Below, piece after piece: positions 38,102-46,925 of a stretch of DNA of 64,000 nucleotides; the stretch's first letter is position 1, and each line of letters begins with the position of its first letter. A model generated the notes under the pieces. That model ran no database searches and was not told the origin of the DNA. It saw only the letters and a program-made list of their open reading frames with translations. Source of the DNA: Streptomyces decoyicus (lineage in GTDB: Bacteria > Actinomycetota > Actinomycetes > Streptomycetales > Streptomycetaceae); the NCBI RefSeq assembly GCF_019880305.1, contig NZ_CP082301.1, positions 5,828,001 through 5,892,000 of the forward strand, in the 5' to 3' direction. A program made the translations under genes and the position numbers.

Positions 38102-40318
38102 GTGGCTGGCGAACAGCACGCAGCGGAATCCAAGGTGCCCGCAGCGGCGCGGGAGAAGCACGCGCAGCTCGCTGAGCAGATCGACGAGCATCGCTTCCGG
38201 TATTACGTGAAGGATGCCCCGGTCGTCAGCGACGCGGAGTTCGACAAGCTGCTGCGCTCCCTGGAGGCTCTGGAGGACGAGCACCCCGAGCTGCGCACCC
38301 CGGACTCCCCGACCCAGAAGGTCGCCGGGGCGTACGCCACGGAGTTCACCGAGGTCGAGCACCGCGAACGGATGCTCTCGCTCGACAACGCCTTCGACAA
38401 CGAGGAGTTGGCGGCCTGGGCCGAGCGGATCGCCGGTGAGCTGGGCGGCGACCCCAAGAGCGCCGGCTACCACTTCCTGTGCGAGCTGAAGGTCGACGGC
38501 CTCGCCGTCAACCTCACCTACGAGCAGGGCCGGCTGACCCGCGCCGCCACCCGCGGCGACGGCCGTACGGGCGAGGACATCACGCCCAACGTCCGGACGA
38601 TCGCCGAGATCCCGCACCGTCTCAAGGGCGACCGGGTCCCGGATCTGGTCGAGGTGCGCGGGGAGGTCTACTTCCCGATGGAGAAGTTCCTGGAGCTCAA
38701 CGAGCGGCTGGTGGCGGAGGGCAAGCCTCCGTTCGCCAACCCCCGTAACGCCGCGGCCGGTTCGCTGCGCCAGAAGGACCCCAAGGTCACGGCCGGGCGA
38801 CCGCTGCACATGGTCGTCCATGGTGTCGGTGCCCGCGAAGGCCTGGAGATCGACCGGCAGTCGGAGGCCTACGACCTGCTCAAGGAGTGGGGCCTGCCGA
38901 CGGCCACCCACAACAAGGTCCTCGATTCCCTGGCGGCGGTGCGCGAGTTCATCGCCCATTACGGCGACGCCGAGACCCGCCGTACGGCCGTCGAGCACGA
39001 GATCGACGGCGTGGTCGTGAAGCTGGACGAGATCCGCCTCCAGGGCCGGCTGGGCTCGACCTCGCGGGCGCCGCGCTGGGCGATCGCCTGGAAGTACCCG
39101 CCGGAGGAGGTCAACACCAAGCTCGTCGACATCCGCGTCGGCGTCGGCCGCACGGGACGGGTCACCCCGTATGCCGTGGTCGAACCGGTGACGGTGGCCG
39201 GGTCCGAGGTGGAGTTCGCCACCCTGCACAACCAGGATGTGGTCAAGGCCAAGGGCGTGTTCATCGGGGACACCGTCGTGATCCGCAAGGCCGGCGACGT
39301 CATTCCGGAGATCCTGGGCCCGGTCGTCGATCTGCGGGACGGCAGCGAGCGGGAGTTCGTGATGCCGGCCGAGTGCCCCGAGTGCGGGACGGCCCTGCAG
39401 CCCGCCAAGGAAGGCGACATCGACCTGCGGTGCCCCAACGCCCGCGCCTGCCCCGCCCAGATCCGTGAGCGGCTGTTCTATCTGGCCGGCCGCAAATGCC
39501 TGGACATCGAGAACTTCGGCTATGTCGCGGCGACGGCGCTCAGCCAGCCGCTGGAGCCCGCGGAGCCGCCGTTGAAGGACGAGGGCGATCTTTTCGGTCT
39601 CTCCATCGAGCAGCTGCTGCCCATCAAGTCGTATGTCCTCGACCCCGATTCCGGTCTGCCCAAGCGCGACCCGAAGACCGGCGAGGAGAAGGTCGTCACC
39701 TTCTTCGCCAACCAGAAGGGCGAGCCGAAGAAGAACGCCCTGGCCATGCTGGAGAACATCCAGGCCGCCAAGGAGCGCCCGCTGGCCCGGATCATCACGG
39801 GCCTGTCGATCCGGCATGTGGGCCCGGTGGCGGCCGAGGCGCTGGCGCGGGAGTTCCGCTCGATCGACCGCATCCGGGACGCGGACGAGACGGAGCTGGC
39901 CGCCGTCGACGGCGTCGGGGCCACGATCGCCGCCTCGTTGAAGCAGTGGTTCGCCGTGGACTGGCACCAGCAGATCATCGAGAGCTGGCGGGCCGCAGGC
40001 GTCCGGATGGAGGAGGAGCAAACGGGTGATGAGGGCCCGCGTCCCCTCGAAGGCGTCACCGTCGTCGTAACGGGCACACTTCAGTCACACACCAGAGATG
40101 GCGCGAAAGAGGCCCTCCAGAACCTCGGAGCGAAGGTGACCGGTTCTGTTTCGAAGAAGACCGGATTCGTAGTGGTGGGCGACAACCCCGGTTCGAAGTA
40201 CGACAAGGCCATGCAGTTGAAGGTCCCCGTGCTGGACGATGATGGCTTCGCGGTGCTGCTGGAGCAGGGTCCTGACGCAGCGCGAGCGGTAGCTGTCACT
40301 CCGCCTGAGGAGGAGTGA
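38102..40318 (+). CDS. ligA: NAD-dependent DNA ligase LigA
   Basis: 738 residues from GTG 38102 (GGGAGGAC at 38088-38095). Order: Ia domain (HRFRYYVKDAPVVSDAEFDKL, read in parts), adenylation domain with nucleophile K130 in CELKVDGLAVNL, OB fold, zinc finger with four cysteines (CPECGTAL, then RCPNARACP), HhH repeats (ITGLSIRHVGPVAAEAL, VDGVGATIAASL) and a BRCT domain (LEGVTVVVTGTL onwards). It joins nicks in replication and repair. The 5' side is in frame with the frameshifted methionine synthase; translation should begin at its own GTG. Confidence 0.96.
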   Translation: MAGEQHAAESKVPAAAREKHAQLAEQIDEHRFRYYVKDAPVVSDAEFDKLLRSLEALEDEHPELRTPDSPTQKVAGAYATEFTEVEHRERMLSLDNAFDNEELAAWAERIAGELGGDPKSAGYHFLCELKVDGLAVNLTYEQGRLTRAATRGDGRTGEDITPNVRTIAEIPHRLKGDRVPDLVEVRGEVYFPMEKFLELNERLVAEGKPPFANPRNAAAGSLRQKDPKVTAGRPLHMVVHGVGAREGLEIDRQSEAYDLLKEWGLPTATHNKVLDSLAAVREFIAHYGDAETRRTAVEHEIDGVVVKLDEIRLQGRLGSTSRAPRWAIAWKYPPEEVNTKLVDIRVGVGRTGRVTPYAVVEPVTVAGSEVEFATLHNQDVVKAKGVFIGDTVVIRKAGDVIPEILGPVVDLRDGSEREFVMPAECPECGTALQPAKEGDIDLRCPNARACPAQIRERLFYLAGRKCLDIENFGYVAATALSQPLEPAEPPLKDEGDLFGLSIEQLLPIKSYVLDPDSGLPKRDPKTGEEKVVTFFANQKGEPKKNALAMLENIQAAKERPLARIITGLSIRHVGPVAAEALAREFRSIDRIRDADETELAAVDGVGATIAASLKQWFAVDWHQQIIESWRAAGVRMEEEQTGDEGPRPLEGVTVVVTGTLQSHTRDGAKEALQNLGAKVTGSVSKKTGFVVVGDNPGSKYDKAMQLKVPVLDDDGFAVLLEQGPDAARAVAVTPPEEE

Positions 40319-40474
40319 GGTGTCACCCCATCGGCGCATACCAGATTGATCCGCGACGCCGGGTCGCATTCGGGCAACCGTCGTCGATCGCTGCCCGTGG
40401 CGGCCTTCCGCGGCCTACTGTTGAGGAGTGCGCCTGCCGTGGCGCGGGCACAGCCGGCTGTGAGAGGGATCGGA

Positions 40475-42583
40475 ATGAAACCGACCGACAGCGCCGCTCC
40501 GGCGTCGCGGCTCCGGCGGCTCGTCGTGCCCGCGCTGCCCGCGACCATCGTCTCCGTGGCGGGCCTCGCGCTCGCCACGGGCGTCATCGTCACTCTCGGC
40601 GAAGGTGACGCGCTGTTCCCCGGCGGTTCCATAGGCTGGTCGCTGGCGATCCTCACCGGCATCATCGTCGGCCATCTGGTCGCCCTCGGCCGGGACCGCT
40701 GGTGGGGCGGCACGGGCTCCGGCGCCGCCCTGGCCCTCGCCGTCCTGCTGCTCTACGGCTGGGTGCCCGCCACCCTCGTCAGCCTCTCCGTCGTCGTCCT
40801 GGTCGGCGCCGCCCGCCGGCACCGCTGGCGACAGGCCGTGGTGCACGGTGCCGTGGACATCCTCGGCATCGGCGCCGCGGCGCTCGGCCTCGCCGCGTTC
40901 GGCGTGGTCTCCAGCGTCCGCCACCCCTGGGCCCCGCCGGCCTGGAATCTGTCCGTCCTCCCCGAAGTCGTCGTCACCGCCGCCGGCTACCTCTTCGTCA
41001 GCCGCGGCCTCCTGTGGGTCAGCCTCACCCCGCGCACCGGCCAGCTGCCCGCCATCCCCCGAACGGCCGTACTCCGCCAGGCACTCGTCGGCATCGCGCT
41101 GCTGGGCATCTCCCCGCTGATCGCCGTCTGCGCCCTCCACGCACCCCTGCTGCTGCCGCTGTTCGCGGTCCCGCTCATCGCGCTGGACTCCACCCTCTGG
41201 ATCGCCCGCGCCCGCGCCGAGGAACAGCTCCGCGACCCGCTCACCGGCCTGCCCAACCGCCAATGGCTGCTGGAGCGCACCTGGACCGCGCTGGACGACG
41301 CCGAGCGCGTCGGCTCCCGCTCGGCGCTGGTCCTCATCGACCTGGACCGCTTCCGCTCCGTCAACGACACCCTCGGCCACCTCGCCGGCGACCGCCTGCT
41401 GCTGCAGATCGCCGACCGCCTGCGGCACGCCCTCCCGCGCGGCGCCGAGGCGGCCCGGCTCGGCGGTGACGAGTTCGCCGTCCTGCTGCCCACCACCGAC
41501 TCCCTCACCAGCTCCCAGCGGGTGGCCCGCAATCTCGTCGCCGCCCTCGGCTCCCCGCTGGACCTCGACGGACTGACCCTCGTGCTCGAAGCCAGCGCCG
41601 GGGTCGCCGTCTTCCCCGACCACGCCCTCGACGCCGAAGGGCTGCTGCGCCGCGCCGATGTGGCCATGTACCAGGCCAAGCGGGACCGCAGCGGCGTCGA
41701 GCTCTACGAAGCCAAGCGGGACGGCAACACCCCCGACCGGCTGGGCCTGTTGGGCGATCTGCGCCGCGCCCTGGACGCCGGCGACGTCGAGCTGCACTAC
41801 CAGCCCAAGGTCGGCTTCGACGGGCATGTCGCCGGGCTGGAGGCGCTGGTCCGGTGGGTGCATCCGGACCGCGGCCGGGTGCCACCGGACGAATTCATCG
41901 CCATCGCCGAGTCCTCCGGGCTGATGCCGCGGCTGACGGAGTACGTCCTCGAGACCGCGCTCGCCCAGGTGGCGCGCTGGCGTGCGATGGGCCTGGAGGT
42001 GCCGGTCGCCGTCAATGTCTCCCCGCGCGATGTGCACTCCCCGGGCTTCGCCGGAGCGGTCGCGGCCCGGCTCGCCCGGCACCGCGTCCCACCGGGCTCC
42101 CTCCAACTGGAGATAACCGAGCACGTCCTCCTGGAGGACCCGCAGCGGGCCGCCGACACCCTCGCCGGGCTCACCGCGCACGGCGTGAAGATGTCCCTCG
42201 ACGACTTCGGCACCGGCTACTCCTCCCTGGTCCATCTGCGGCGGCTCCCGGTGAGCGAGCTGAAGATCGACCGCTCCTTCGTGGCCCGGCTGGCCGTCGA
42301 CAACGAGGACGCCGAGATCGTCCGCTGCACCCTCGACCTCGCGCACTCCCTCGGCCTGCTGGTCGTCGCCGAGGGCGTCGAGGACGACGAGACCTGGGAG
42401 CGGCTGCGCGACCTCGGCTGCGACGCCGTACAGGGCTGGCTGGTGGCCGCCGCGATGCCACCGGACGAGACCACGGCCTGGCTCAGAGCCCGCGGCGAGC
42501 GCGGCTGGCAGCGTGAATCGGAGACGGCCGCCCTGGCGGCGGAGAAGGCCGCCGAGCGCCCTTCGGGACAGGTCTTGAACTGA
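40475..42583 (+). CDS. Membrane GGDEF-EAL protein (bifunctional c-di-GMP enzyme, RmdB-like)
   Basis: 702 residues from ATG 40475 (AGAGGGA upstream). About seven membrane helices (residues about 12-235), then a GGDEF domain with intact GGDEF at 330-334 (ARLGGDEFAVLL), then an EAL domain with E456-A457-L458 and LEITEHVLLED, LDDFGTGYSSL, IDRSFVARL. Both active sites look intact, so it may make and degrade c-di-GMP; no RxxD inhibitory site is seen. By architecture and position next to ligA it matches S. coelicolor RmdB, a regulator of development (from memory). Confidence 0.92.
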   Translation: MKPTDSAAPASRLRRLVVPALPATIVSVAGLALATGVIVTLGEGDALFPGGSIGWSLAILTGIIVGHLVALGRDRWWGGTGSGAALALAVLLLYGWVPATLVSLSVVVLVGAARRHRWRQAVVHGAVDILGIGAAALGLAAFGVVSSVRHPWAPPAWNLSVLPEVVVTAAGYLFVSRGLLWVSLTPRTGQLPAIPRTAVLRQALVGIALLGISPLIAVCALHAPLLLPLFAVPLIALDSTLWIARARAEEQLRDPLTGLPNRQWLLERTWTALDDAERVGSRSALVLIDLDRFRSVNDTLGHLAGDRLLLQIADRLRHALPRGAEAARLGGDEFAVLLPTTDSLTSSQRVARNLVAALGSPLDLDGLTLVLEASAGVAVFPDHALDAEGLLRRADVAMYQAKRDRSGVELYEAKRDGNTPDRLGLLGDLRRALDAGDVELHYQPKVGFDGHVAGLEALVRWVHPDRGRVPPDEFIAIAESSGLMPRLTEYVLETALAQVARWRAMGLEVPVAVNVSPRDVHSPGFAGAVAARLARHRVPPGSLQLEITEHVLLEDPQRAADTLAGLTAHGVKMSLDDFGTGYSSLVHLRRLPVSELKIDRSFVARLAVDNEDAEIVRCTLDLAHSLGLLVVAEGVEDDETWERLRDLGCDAVQGWLVAAAMPPDETTAWLRARGERGWQRESETAALAAEKAAERPSGQVLN

Positions 42584-42873
42584 CCCGGCCACCGGCCGTC
42601 CCGTGTCCCCGCTCCGAAGAACCCGCCCAGACGCCCCCAACAGCGGACCATCCCGCCGAGCACCGGCCGGCCGACGAGAGCGACGCGTCCGGAGAGAACG
42701 CCGGCTCCGACGTGTCCGGAGAGAACGCCGGCTCCGACGCGTCCGGAGAGAACGCCGCCTCCGACGTGTCCGGCGACCTCGTCTTATCGGAGGAGGCGGA
42801 GGAGACCGAGGAAGCGGAGGAGAGGGAAGAGGCAGCTGAGGCAGAGGAGCCCGCCGGGCCGGAGGCTCCCTGA
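42584..42873 (+). other. Acidic repeat reading frame after the GGDEF-EAL gene (no start codon)
   Basis: One base out of frame with the preceding gene, an open frame runs from 42517 to TGA 42871-42873. It encodes a 9-residue repeat (DASGENAGS, DVSGENAGS, DASGENAAS; 27-bp units at 42682-42708, 42709-42735 and 42736-42762), then a Glu/Ala-rich tail (EEAEETEEAEEREEAAEAEE). Third positions are G/C-rich only in this frame, which suggests it is or was translated. It lacks an ATG/GTG before the repeat. It contains a TTA codon (42784-42786). It is either a displaced C-terminal tail of the upstream protein or a relic. Confidence 0.5.
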
Positions 42874-42914
42874 CGGGCCCCGACACCCTCCGGCCGACAG
42901 GCCCCGGCACCCGC

Positions 42915-43005
42915 CGGGCGGATCTGGGAACCGTCCCGCGCAGATCTCGGAACCGCTCGGCGCGGTCCTTGGAACCGCTCGGCGCGGATCGCGGAAACGC
43001 GCCGC
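42915..43005. repeat. 22-bp imperfect repeats before gatC
   Basis: Four imperfect units of the form CGCGGATCTCGGAACCGCTCGG follow each other about every 22-24 bp. They form part of a 290-bp gap. A TAGGAT box at 43065-43070 is a possible -10 for gatC, with no good -35. Confidence 0.55.
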
Positions 43006-43163
43006 GCCCGACGTTCACGGCCGCCCCCGGCGAAACGGTTTCGCGGCAGCTCTTCCGTACGCCATAGGATTGGGCCGGAAAAGTTCACAGGAGCATTCGA
43101 GAGAAGACTCCGCCTGGACTCTCCGCCCGGAACACTCCGCCCAGAACACCAGAGGATCGCTGC

Positions 43164-43460
43164 ATGCCTGGCATCACGCGCGAGGAGGTCGCCCACCTCG
43201 CCCGGCTGGCACGTCTGGAGCTGAAGGCAGAAGAGCTCGACCACTTCGCCGGACAGCTCGACGACATCATCGGCGCGGTCGCCCGCGTCTCCGAGGTCGC
43301 CGACCAAGACGTACCGCCGACCTCCCACCCGCTGCCCCTGACCAACGTCATGCGGCCGGACGAGGTCCGTCCCTCGCTGACCCCCGAGCAGGCGCTCTCC
43401 GGCGCCCCGGCCCAGGAGCAGCAGCGTTTCAAGGTGCCGCAGATCCTGGGGGAGGAGTGA
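43164..43460 (+). CDS. gatC: Asp-tRNA(Asn)/Glu-tRNA(Gln) amidotransferase subunit C
   Basis: 98 residues, usual for GatC. Family motifs: ITREEVAHLARLARLELKAEEL at the start, FAGQLDDIIGAVARVSEV, and the C-terminal MRPDEVRPSLTPEQALSGAP. GatC wraps around GatA and stabilises the GatA-GatB complex that amidates misacylated tRNA. It heads gatC-gatA-(small protein)-gatB. The gatA ATG lies about 98 bp downstream, but a GTG in the gatA frame (43463) overlaps this region with a strong ribosome site. Confidence 0.95.
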   Translation: MPGITREEVAHLARLARLELKAEELDHFAGQLDDIIGAVARVSEVADQDVPPTSHPLPLTNVMRPDEVRPSLTPEQALSGAPAQEQQRFKVPQILGEE

Positions 43461-43558
43461 CCGTGAGCGACGCACGCGCGGCCGCCGGGCCGTACCCGAC
43501 CGCGAAAGCCGCACCTCTGCGCCGCGCGGGCGGAGAAGCGAACGAAGAAGCTAGGGCC

Positions 43559-45052
43559 ATGGCAGACCTGATCAAGCTCACCGCCGCCGAGATCGCGGCG
43601 AAGATCGCCTCCGGCGAGGTCACCGCCGTCGAGGTGACCGAGGCCCACCTGGCGCGCATCGAGGCCGTCGACGAGAAGGTGCACGCCTTCCTGCACGTCG
43701 ACCGCGAGGGCGCACTCGCCCAGGCCCGCGCCGTGGACGAGAAGCGCGCCCGCGGCGAGAAGCTCGGCCCGCTGGCCGGCGTCCCGCTCGCGCTCAAGGA
43801 CATCTTCACGACGGAGGGGATTCCCACCACCGTCGGCTCGAAGATCCTCGAAGGCTGGATCCCGCCGTACGACGCGACGCTGACCAAGAAGCTCAAGGCC
43901 GCCGACGTCGTCATCCTCGGCAAGACCAACATGGACGAGTTCGCCATGGGGTCCTCCACCGAGAACAGCGCCTACGGCCCGACCGGCAACCCCTGGGACC
44001 TGACCAAGATCCCCGGCGGCTCCGGCGGCGGCTCCAGCGCCGCGCTGGCCTCCTACGAGGCCCCGCTCGCCATCGGCACGGACACCGGCGGTTCCATCCG
44101 CCAGCCCGCCTCCGTCACCGGCACGGTCGGCGTCAAGCCCACCTACGGCGGCGTCTCCCGCTACGGCATGGTGGCCTTCTCGTCCTCCCTCGACCAGGGC
44201 GGGCCCTGTGCCCGTACGGTCCTGGACGCGGCGCTGCTGCACGAGGCCATCGCCGGCCATGACCCGCTGGACTCCACCTCCATCGACGCCCCCGTACCGC
44301 CGGTCGTCGAGGCGGCCCGCAACGGCAGCGTCGAGGGCATGCGCGTCGGCGTCGTCAAGCAGTTCCGCGGCGAGGGCTACCAGGCCGGTGTCATCCAGCG
44401 CTTCGACGAGTCCGTCGCGCTGATGAAGGAGCTGGGCGCCGAGATCGTCGAGCTGGACTGCCCGTCCTTCGACCTGGCGCTGTCCGCGTACTACCTGATC
44501 GCGCCCTCGGAGTGCTCCTCCAACCTGGCCCGCTTCGACGCCATGCGCTACGGCCTGCGGGTCGGCGACGACGGCACCAAGTCCGCCGAGGACGTCACCG
44601 CGCTGACCCGTGAGGCCGGCTTCGGCGACGAGGTCAAGCGCCGCATCATCCTCGGCACGTACGCGCTCAGCTCCGGCTACTACGACGCGTACTACGGCTC
44701 CGCCCAGAAGGTGCGGACGCTGATCACCCGTGACTTCGAGAAGGCCTTCGAAAAGGTCGATGTGATCGTCTCGCCGACCACGCCGACCACCGCCTTCCCG
44801 ATCGGCGAGCGCGCCGACGACCCGATGGCGATGTACCTCGCCGACCTGTGCACGATCCCCACCAACCTGGCAGGCAACGCGGCGATGTCGCTGCCCTGCG
44901 GCCTGGCCCCCGAGGACGGGATGCCGGTGGGCCTGCAGATCATTGCTCCTGCCATGGCCGACGACCGGCTCTACAAGGTCGGTGCCGCGGTCGAGGCCGC
45001 GTTCACCGCCAAGTGGGGTCACCCGCTGCTCGAGGAGGCACCTGCACTGTGA
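43559..45052 (+). CDS. gatA: Asp-tRNA(Asn)/Glu-tRNA(Gln) amidotransferase subunit A
   Basis: 497 residues from ATG 43559 (MADLIKLTAAEIAAKI). GTG 43463 with GGAGGAG in front would add 32 residues without family similarity; both starts are possible. The amidase-signature triad is present: Lys in PLALKDIFTTEG, cis-Ser in TDTGGSIRQPA and nucleophile Ser in the same run, with GGSGGGSSAAL before it. It releases ammonia from glutamine for GatB. The TGA overlaps the GTG of the small downstream gene. Confidence 0.95.
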   Translation: MADLIKLTAAEIAAKIASGEVTAVEVTEAHLARIEAVDEKVHAFLHVDREGALAQARAVDEKRARGEKLGPLAGVPLALKDIFTTEGIPTTVGSKILEGWIPPYDATLTKKLKAADVVILGKTNMDEFAMGSSTENSAYGPTGNPWDLTKIPGGSGGGSSAALASYEAPLAIGTDTGGSIRQPASVTGTVGVKPTYGGVSRYGMVAFSSSLDQGGPCARTVLDAALLHEAIAGHDPLDSTSIDAPVPPVVEAARNGSVEGMRVGVVKQFRGEGYQAGVIQRFDESVALMKELGAEIVELDCPSFDLALSAYYLIAPSECSSNLARFDAMRYGLRVGDDGTKSAEDVTALTREAGFGDEVKRRIILGTYALSSGYYDAYYGSAQKVRTLITRDFEKAFEKVDVIVSPTTPTTAFPIGERADDPMAMYLADLCTIPTNLAGNAAMSLPCGLAPEDGMPVGLQIIAPAMADDRLYKVGAAVEAAFTAKWGHPLLEEAPAL

Positions 45053-45291
45053 GCGCCATGACCAAGAAGGCCAAGAACTTCAAGAAGTCCAAGGGCGGCC
45101 TGTATCTGTCGATCGGCAGCACCGCGTTCGGCGCCCTCAGCGTCGCGAAGCAGGCCAAGCTGGCCCGTCAGGAGAACGACACGCTCCGCCTGATCGACGC
45201 CGCCGTTTCGGCCGCGGCGATCGTCACCGGCCTGGCGATCCTCTACCGCGAACTGAAGCGCCTGGGCGACGACGACGTCCTGCTGGGCTGA
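45049..45291 (+). CDS. Small conserved membrane-associated protein between gatA and gatB
   Basis: 80 residues from GTG 45049, overlapping the gatA stop (GTGA), with GAGGAGGC 10 bp upstream. ATG 45058 is the alternative (77 residues). The N-terminus is Lys-rich (TKKAKNFKKSKGG); the rest has two modest hydrophobic stretches (LYLSIGSTAFGALSVA and AAVSAAAIVTGLAILY) around a polar helix. Its placement inside the gatCAB operon and tight coupling suggest co-translation. I recognise no family and assign no function. Confidence 0.78.
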   Translation: MSAMTKKAKNFKKSKGGLYLSIGSTAFGALSVAKQAKLARQENDTLRLIDAAVSAAAIVTGLAILYRELKRLGDDDVLLG

Positions 45292-45307
45292 GAGGGAAAG
45301 TTTCACC

Positions 45308-46816
45308 GTGACTGTCACTGACCTGGTGTCGTACGAGGACGCCCTCGCGACGTACGACCCCGTCATGGGCCTGGAGGTCCATGTCGAGCTCGGCACCAAG
45401 ACCAAGATGTTCTGCGGGTGTTCCACCACCCTGGGCGCGGATGCCAATGCGCAGACCTGCCCCACCTGCCTGGGCCTGCCCGGCTCGCTGCCCGTCGTCA
45501 ACGCGATCGGCGTCGAGTCCGCGATCAAGATCGGCCTGGCGCTGAACTGCTCCATCGCCGAGTGGTGCCGTTTCGCCCGGAAGAACTACTTCTATCCGGA
45601 CATGCCCAAGAACTTCCAGACCTCCCAGTACGACGAGCCGATCGCCTTCGACGGCTACCTCGACGTACAGCTGGAGGACGGGGAGATCTTCCGGGTCCAC
45701 ATCGAGCGCGCCCACATGGAGGAGGACACCGGCAAGTCCACCCACATCGGTGGCGCCACCGGCCGTATCCACGGCGCCCGGCACTCCCTCCTGGACTACA
45801 ACCGCGCCGGTATCCCGCTCATCGAGATCGTCACCAAGCCCATCGAGGGCGCGGGCGAGCGGGCCCCCGAGGTCGCCAAGGCGTACGTCGCCGAGCTGCG
45901 CGAGCTCATCAAGGCGCTGGGCGTCTCCGAGGCCCGCATGGAGCAGGGCCAGATGCGCTGCGACGTGAACCTGTCGCTGCGTCCCCAGGGCACCGAGAAG
46001 TTCGGCACCCGTTCGGAGACCAAGAACGTCAACTCCCTGCGCTCCGTGGAGCGTGCGGCCCGGTTCGAGATCCAGCGGCACGCCGCGGTGCTCTCCTCCG
46101 GCGGCACGATCGTCCAGGAGACCCGGCACTTCCACGAGGAGGACGGCTCCACGACGGCCGGCCGCATCAAGGACAACGCCGAGGACTACCGCTACTTCCC
46201 CGAGCCGGACCTGGTGCCGGTGGCCCCCTCCCGCGAGTGGGTCGAGGAACTGCGCGCCGCGCTCCCCGAGCTGCCGCGGGTCCGCCGCAACCGGCTGCGC
46301 GAGGAGTGGGGTATCTCCGAGCACGACATGCAGTCGATCCTCAACGCGGGCGCGGTCGACCTGATCACCGCCACCGTCGACGCCGGCGCGGACTCCGCCT
46401 CGGCCCGTAAGTGGTGGATGGGCGAACTGGCCCGCCGTGCCAACGAGGACGGTGTGGACCTGGCCGCCCTGCCGATCACCCCCGAGCAGGTCGCCCGGGT
46501 CGCCGCACTGGTCGCCGAGGGCTCGCTCAACGACAAGCTGGCCCGCCAGACCATCGAGGGCGTGCTGGCCGGCGAGGGCGACCCGGACACCGTCGTCGAG
46601 AAGCGCGGCCTGAAGGTCGTCTCCGACGAGGGGGCCCTGGGCACCGCCGTCGACGAGGCGATCGCGGCCAACGCCGCCGTCGCCGACAAGATCCGCGGTG
46701 GCAAGGTGGCCGCCGCCGGCGCCCTGGTCGGCGCGGTCATGAAGGCCACCCGCGGCCAGGCCGACGCGGCCCGGGTCCGGGAACTCATCCTGGAGAAGCT
46801 GGGCGTCGAGGGCTGA
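45308..46816 (+). CDS. gatB: Asp-tRNA(Asn)/Glu-tRNA(Gln) amidotransferase subunit B
   Basis: 502 residues from GTG 45308 (GAGAGGGA upstream). Motifs: DPVMGLEVHVELGTKTKMFC, CPTCLGLPGSLPVVN with zinc-site Cys residues, HIERAHMEEDTGKS, DYNRAGIPLIEIVTKP, QGQMRCDVNLSLRP and FPEPDLVP. The C-terminal helical and YqeY-type tail binds tRNA. It activates the misacylated Asp/Glu side chain and passes it ammonia from GatA. Last gene of the operon, followed by a strong terminator. Confidence 0.96.
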   Translation: MTVTDLVSYEDALATYDPVMGLEVHVELGTKTKMFCGCSTTLGADANAQTCPTCLGLPGSLPVVNAIGVESAIKIGLALNCSIAEWCRFARKNYFYPDMPKNFQTSQYDEPIAFDGYLDVQLEDGEIFRVHIERAHMEEDTGKSTHIGGATGRIHGARHSLLDYNRAGIPLIEIVTKPIEGAGERAPEVAKAYVAELRELIKALGVSEARMEQGQMRCDVNLSLRPQGTEKFGTRSETKNVNSLRSVERAARFEIQRHAAVLSSGGTIVQETRHFHEEDGSTTAGRIKDNAEDYRYFPEPDLVPVAPSREWVEELRAALPELPRVRRNRLREEWGISEHDMQSILNAGAVDLITATVDAGADSASARKWWMGELARRANEDGVDLAALPITPEQVARVAALVAEGSLNDKLARQTIEGVLAGEGDPDTVVEKRGLKVVSDEGALGTAVDEAIAANAAVADKIRGGKVAAAGALVGAVMKATRGQADAARVRELILEKLGVEG

Positions 46817-46841
46817 CGCGCGCTCCCCTGCGCATGACGGT

Positions 46842-46875
46842 GAGCGGCCGTCCTTCTTCGGAAGGGCGGCCGCTC
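46842..46875 (+). terminator. Terminator of the gatCAB operon
   Basis: A 15-bp stem (14 matches plus one T-G pair): GAGCGGCCGTCCTTC (46842-46856), TTCG loop, GAAGGGCGGCCGCTC (46861-46875), followed by TCTGC. It begins 26 bp after gatB. The TTCG tetraloop adds stability. Confidence 0.92.
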
Positions 46876-46925
46876 TCTGCATGCCGGAGGCGCCCCGCGC
46901 GCCCGCCCGGGGTGCGCCCTGCTCC

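Noticed and set aside
36863..40318. Single 1151-codon open frame covering methionine synthase and DNA ligase
   Set aside because: The junction lacks domain sense, ligA has its own ribosome site and GTG at 38102, and one added C restores the normal end of the first gene. Treated as a frameshift rather than a designed fusion.
42603..42839. 78-codon Arg-rich open frame
   Set aside because: Its repeats (RRERRLRRV) are the wrong-frame reading of the 27-bp units; the acidic frame has the expected G/C third positions.
40415..43018. 867-codon minus-strand open frame
   Set aside because: Antisense to the GGDEF-EAL gene with Arg/Gly/Asp-rich filler and no recognisable motif.
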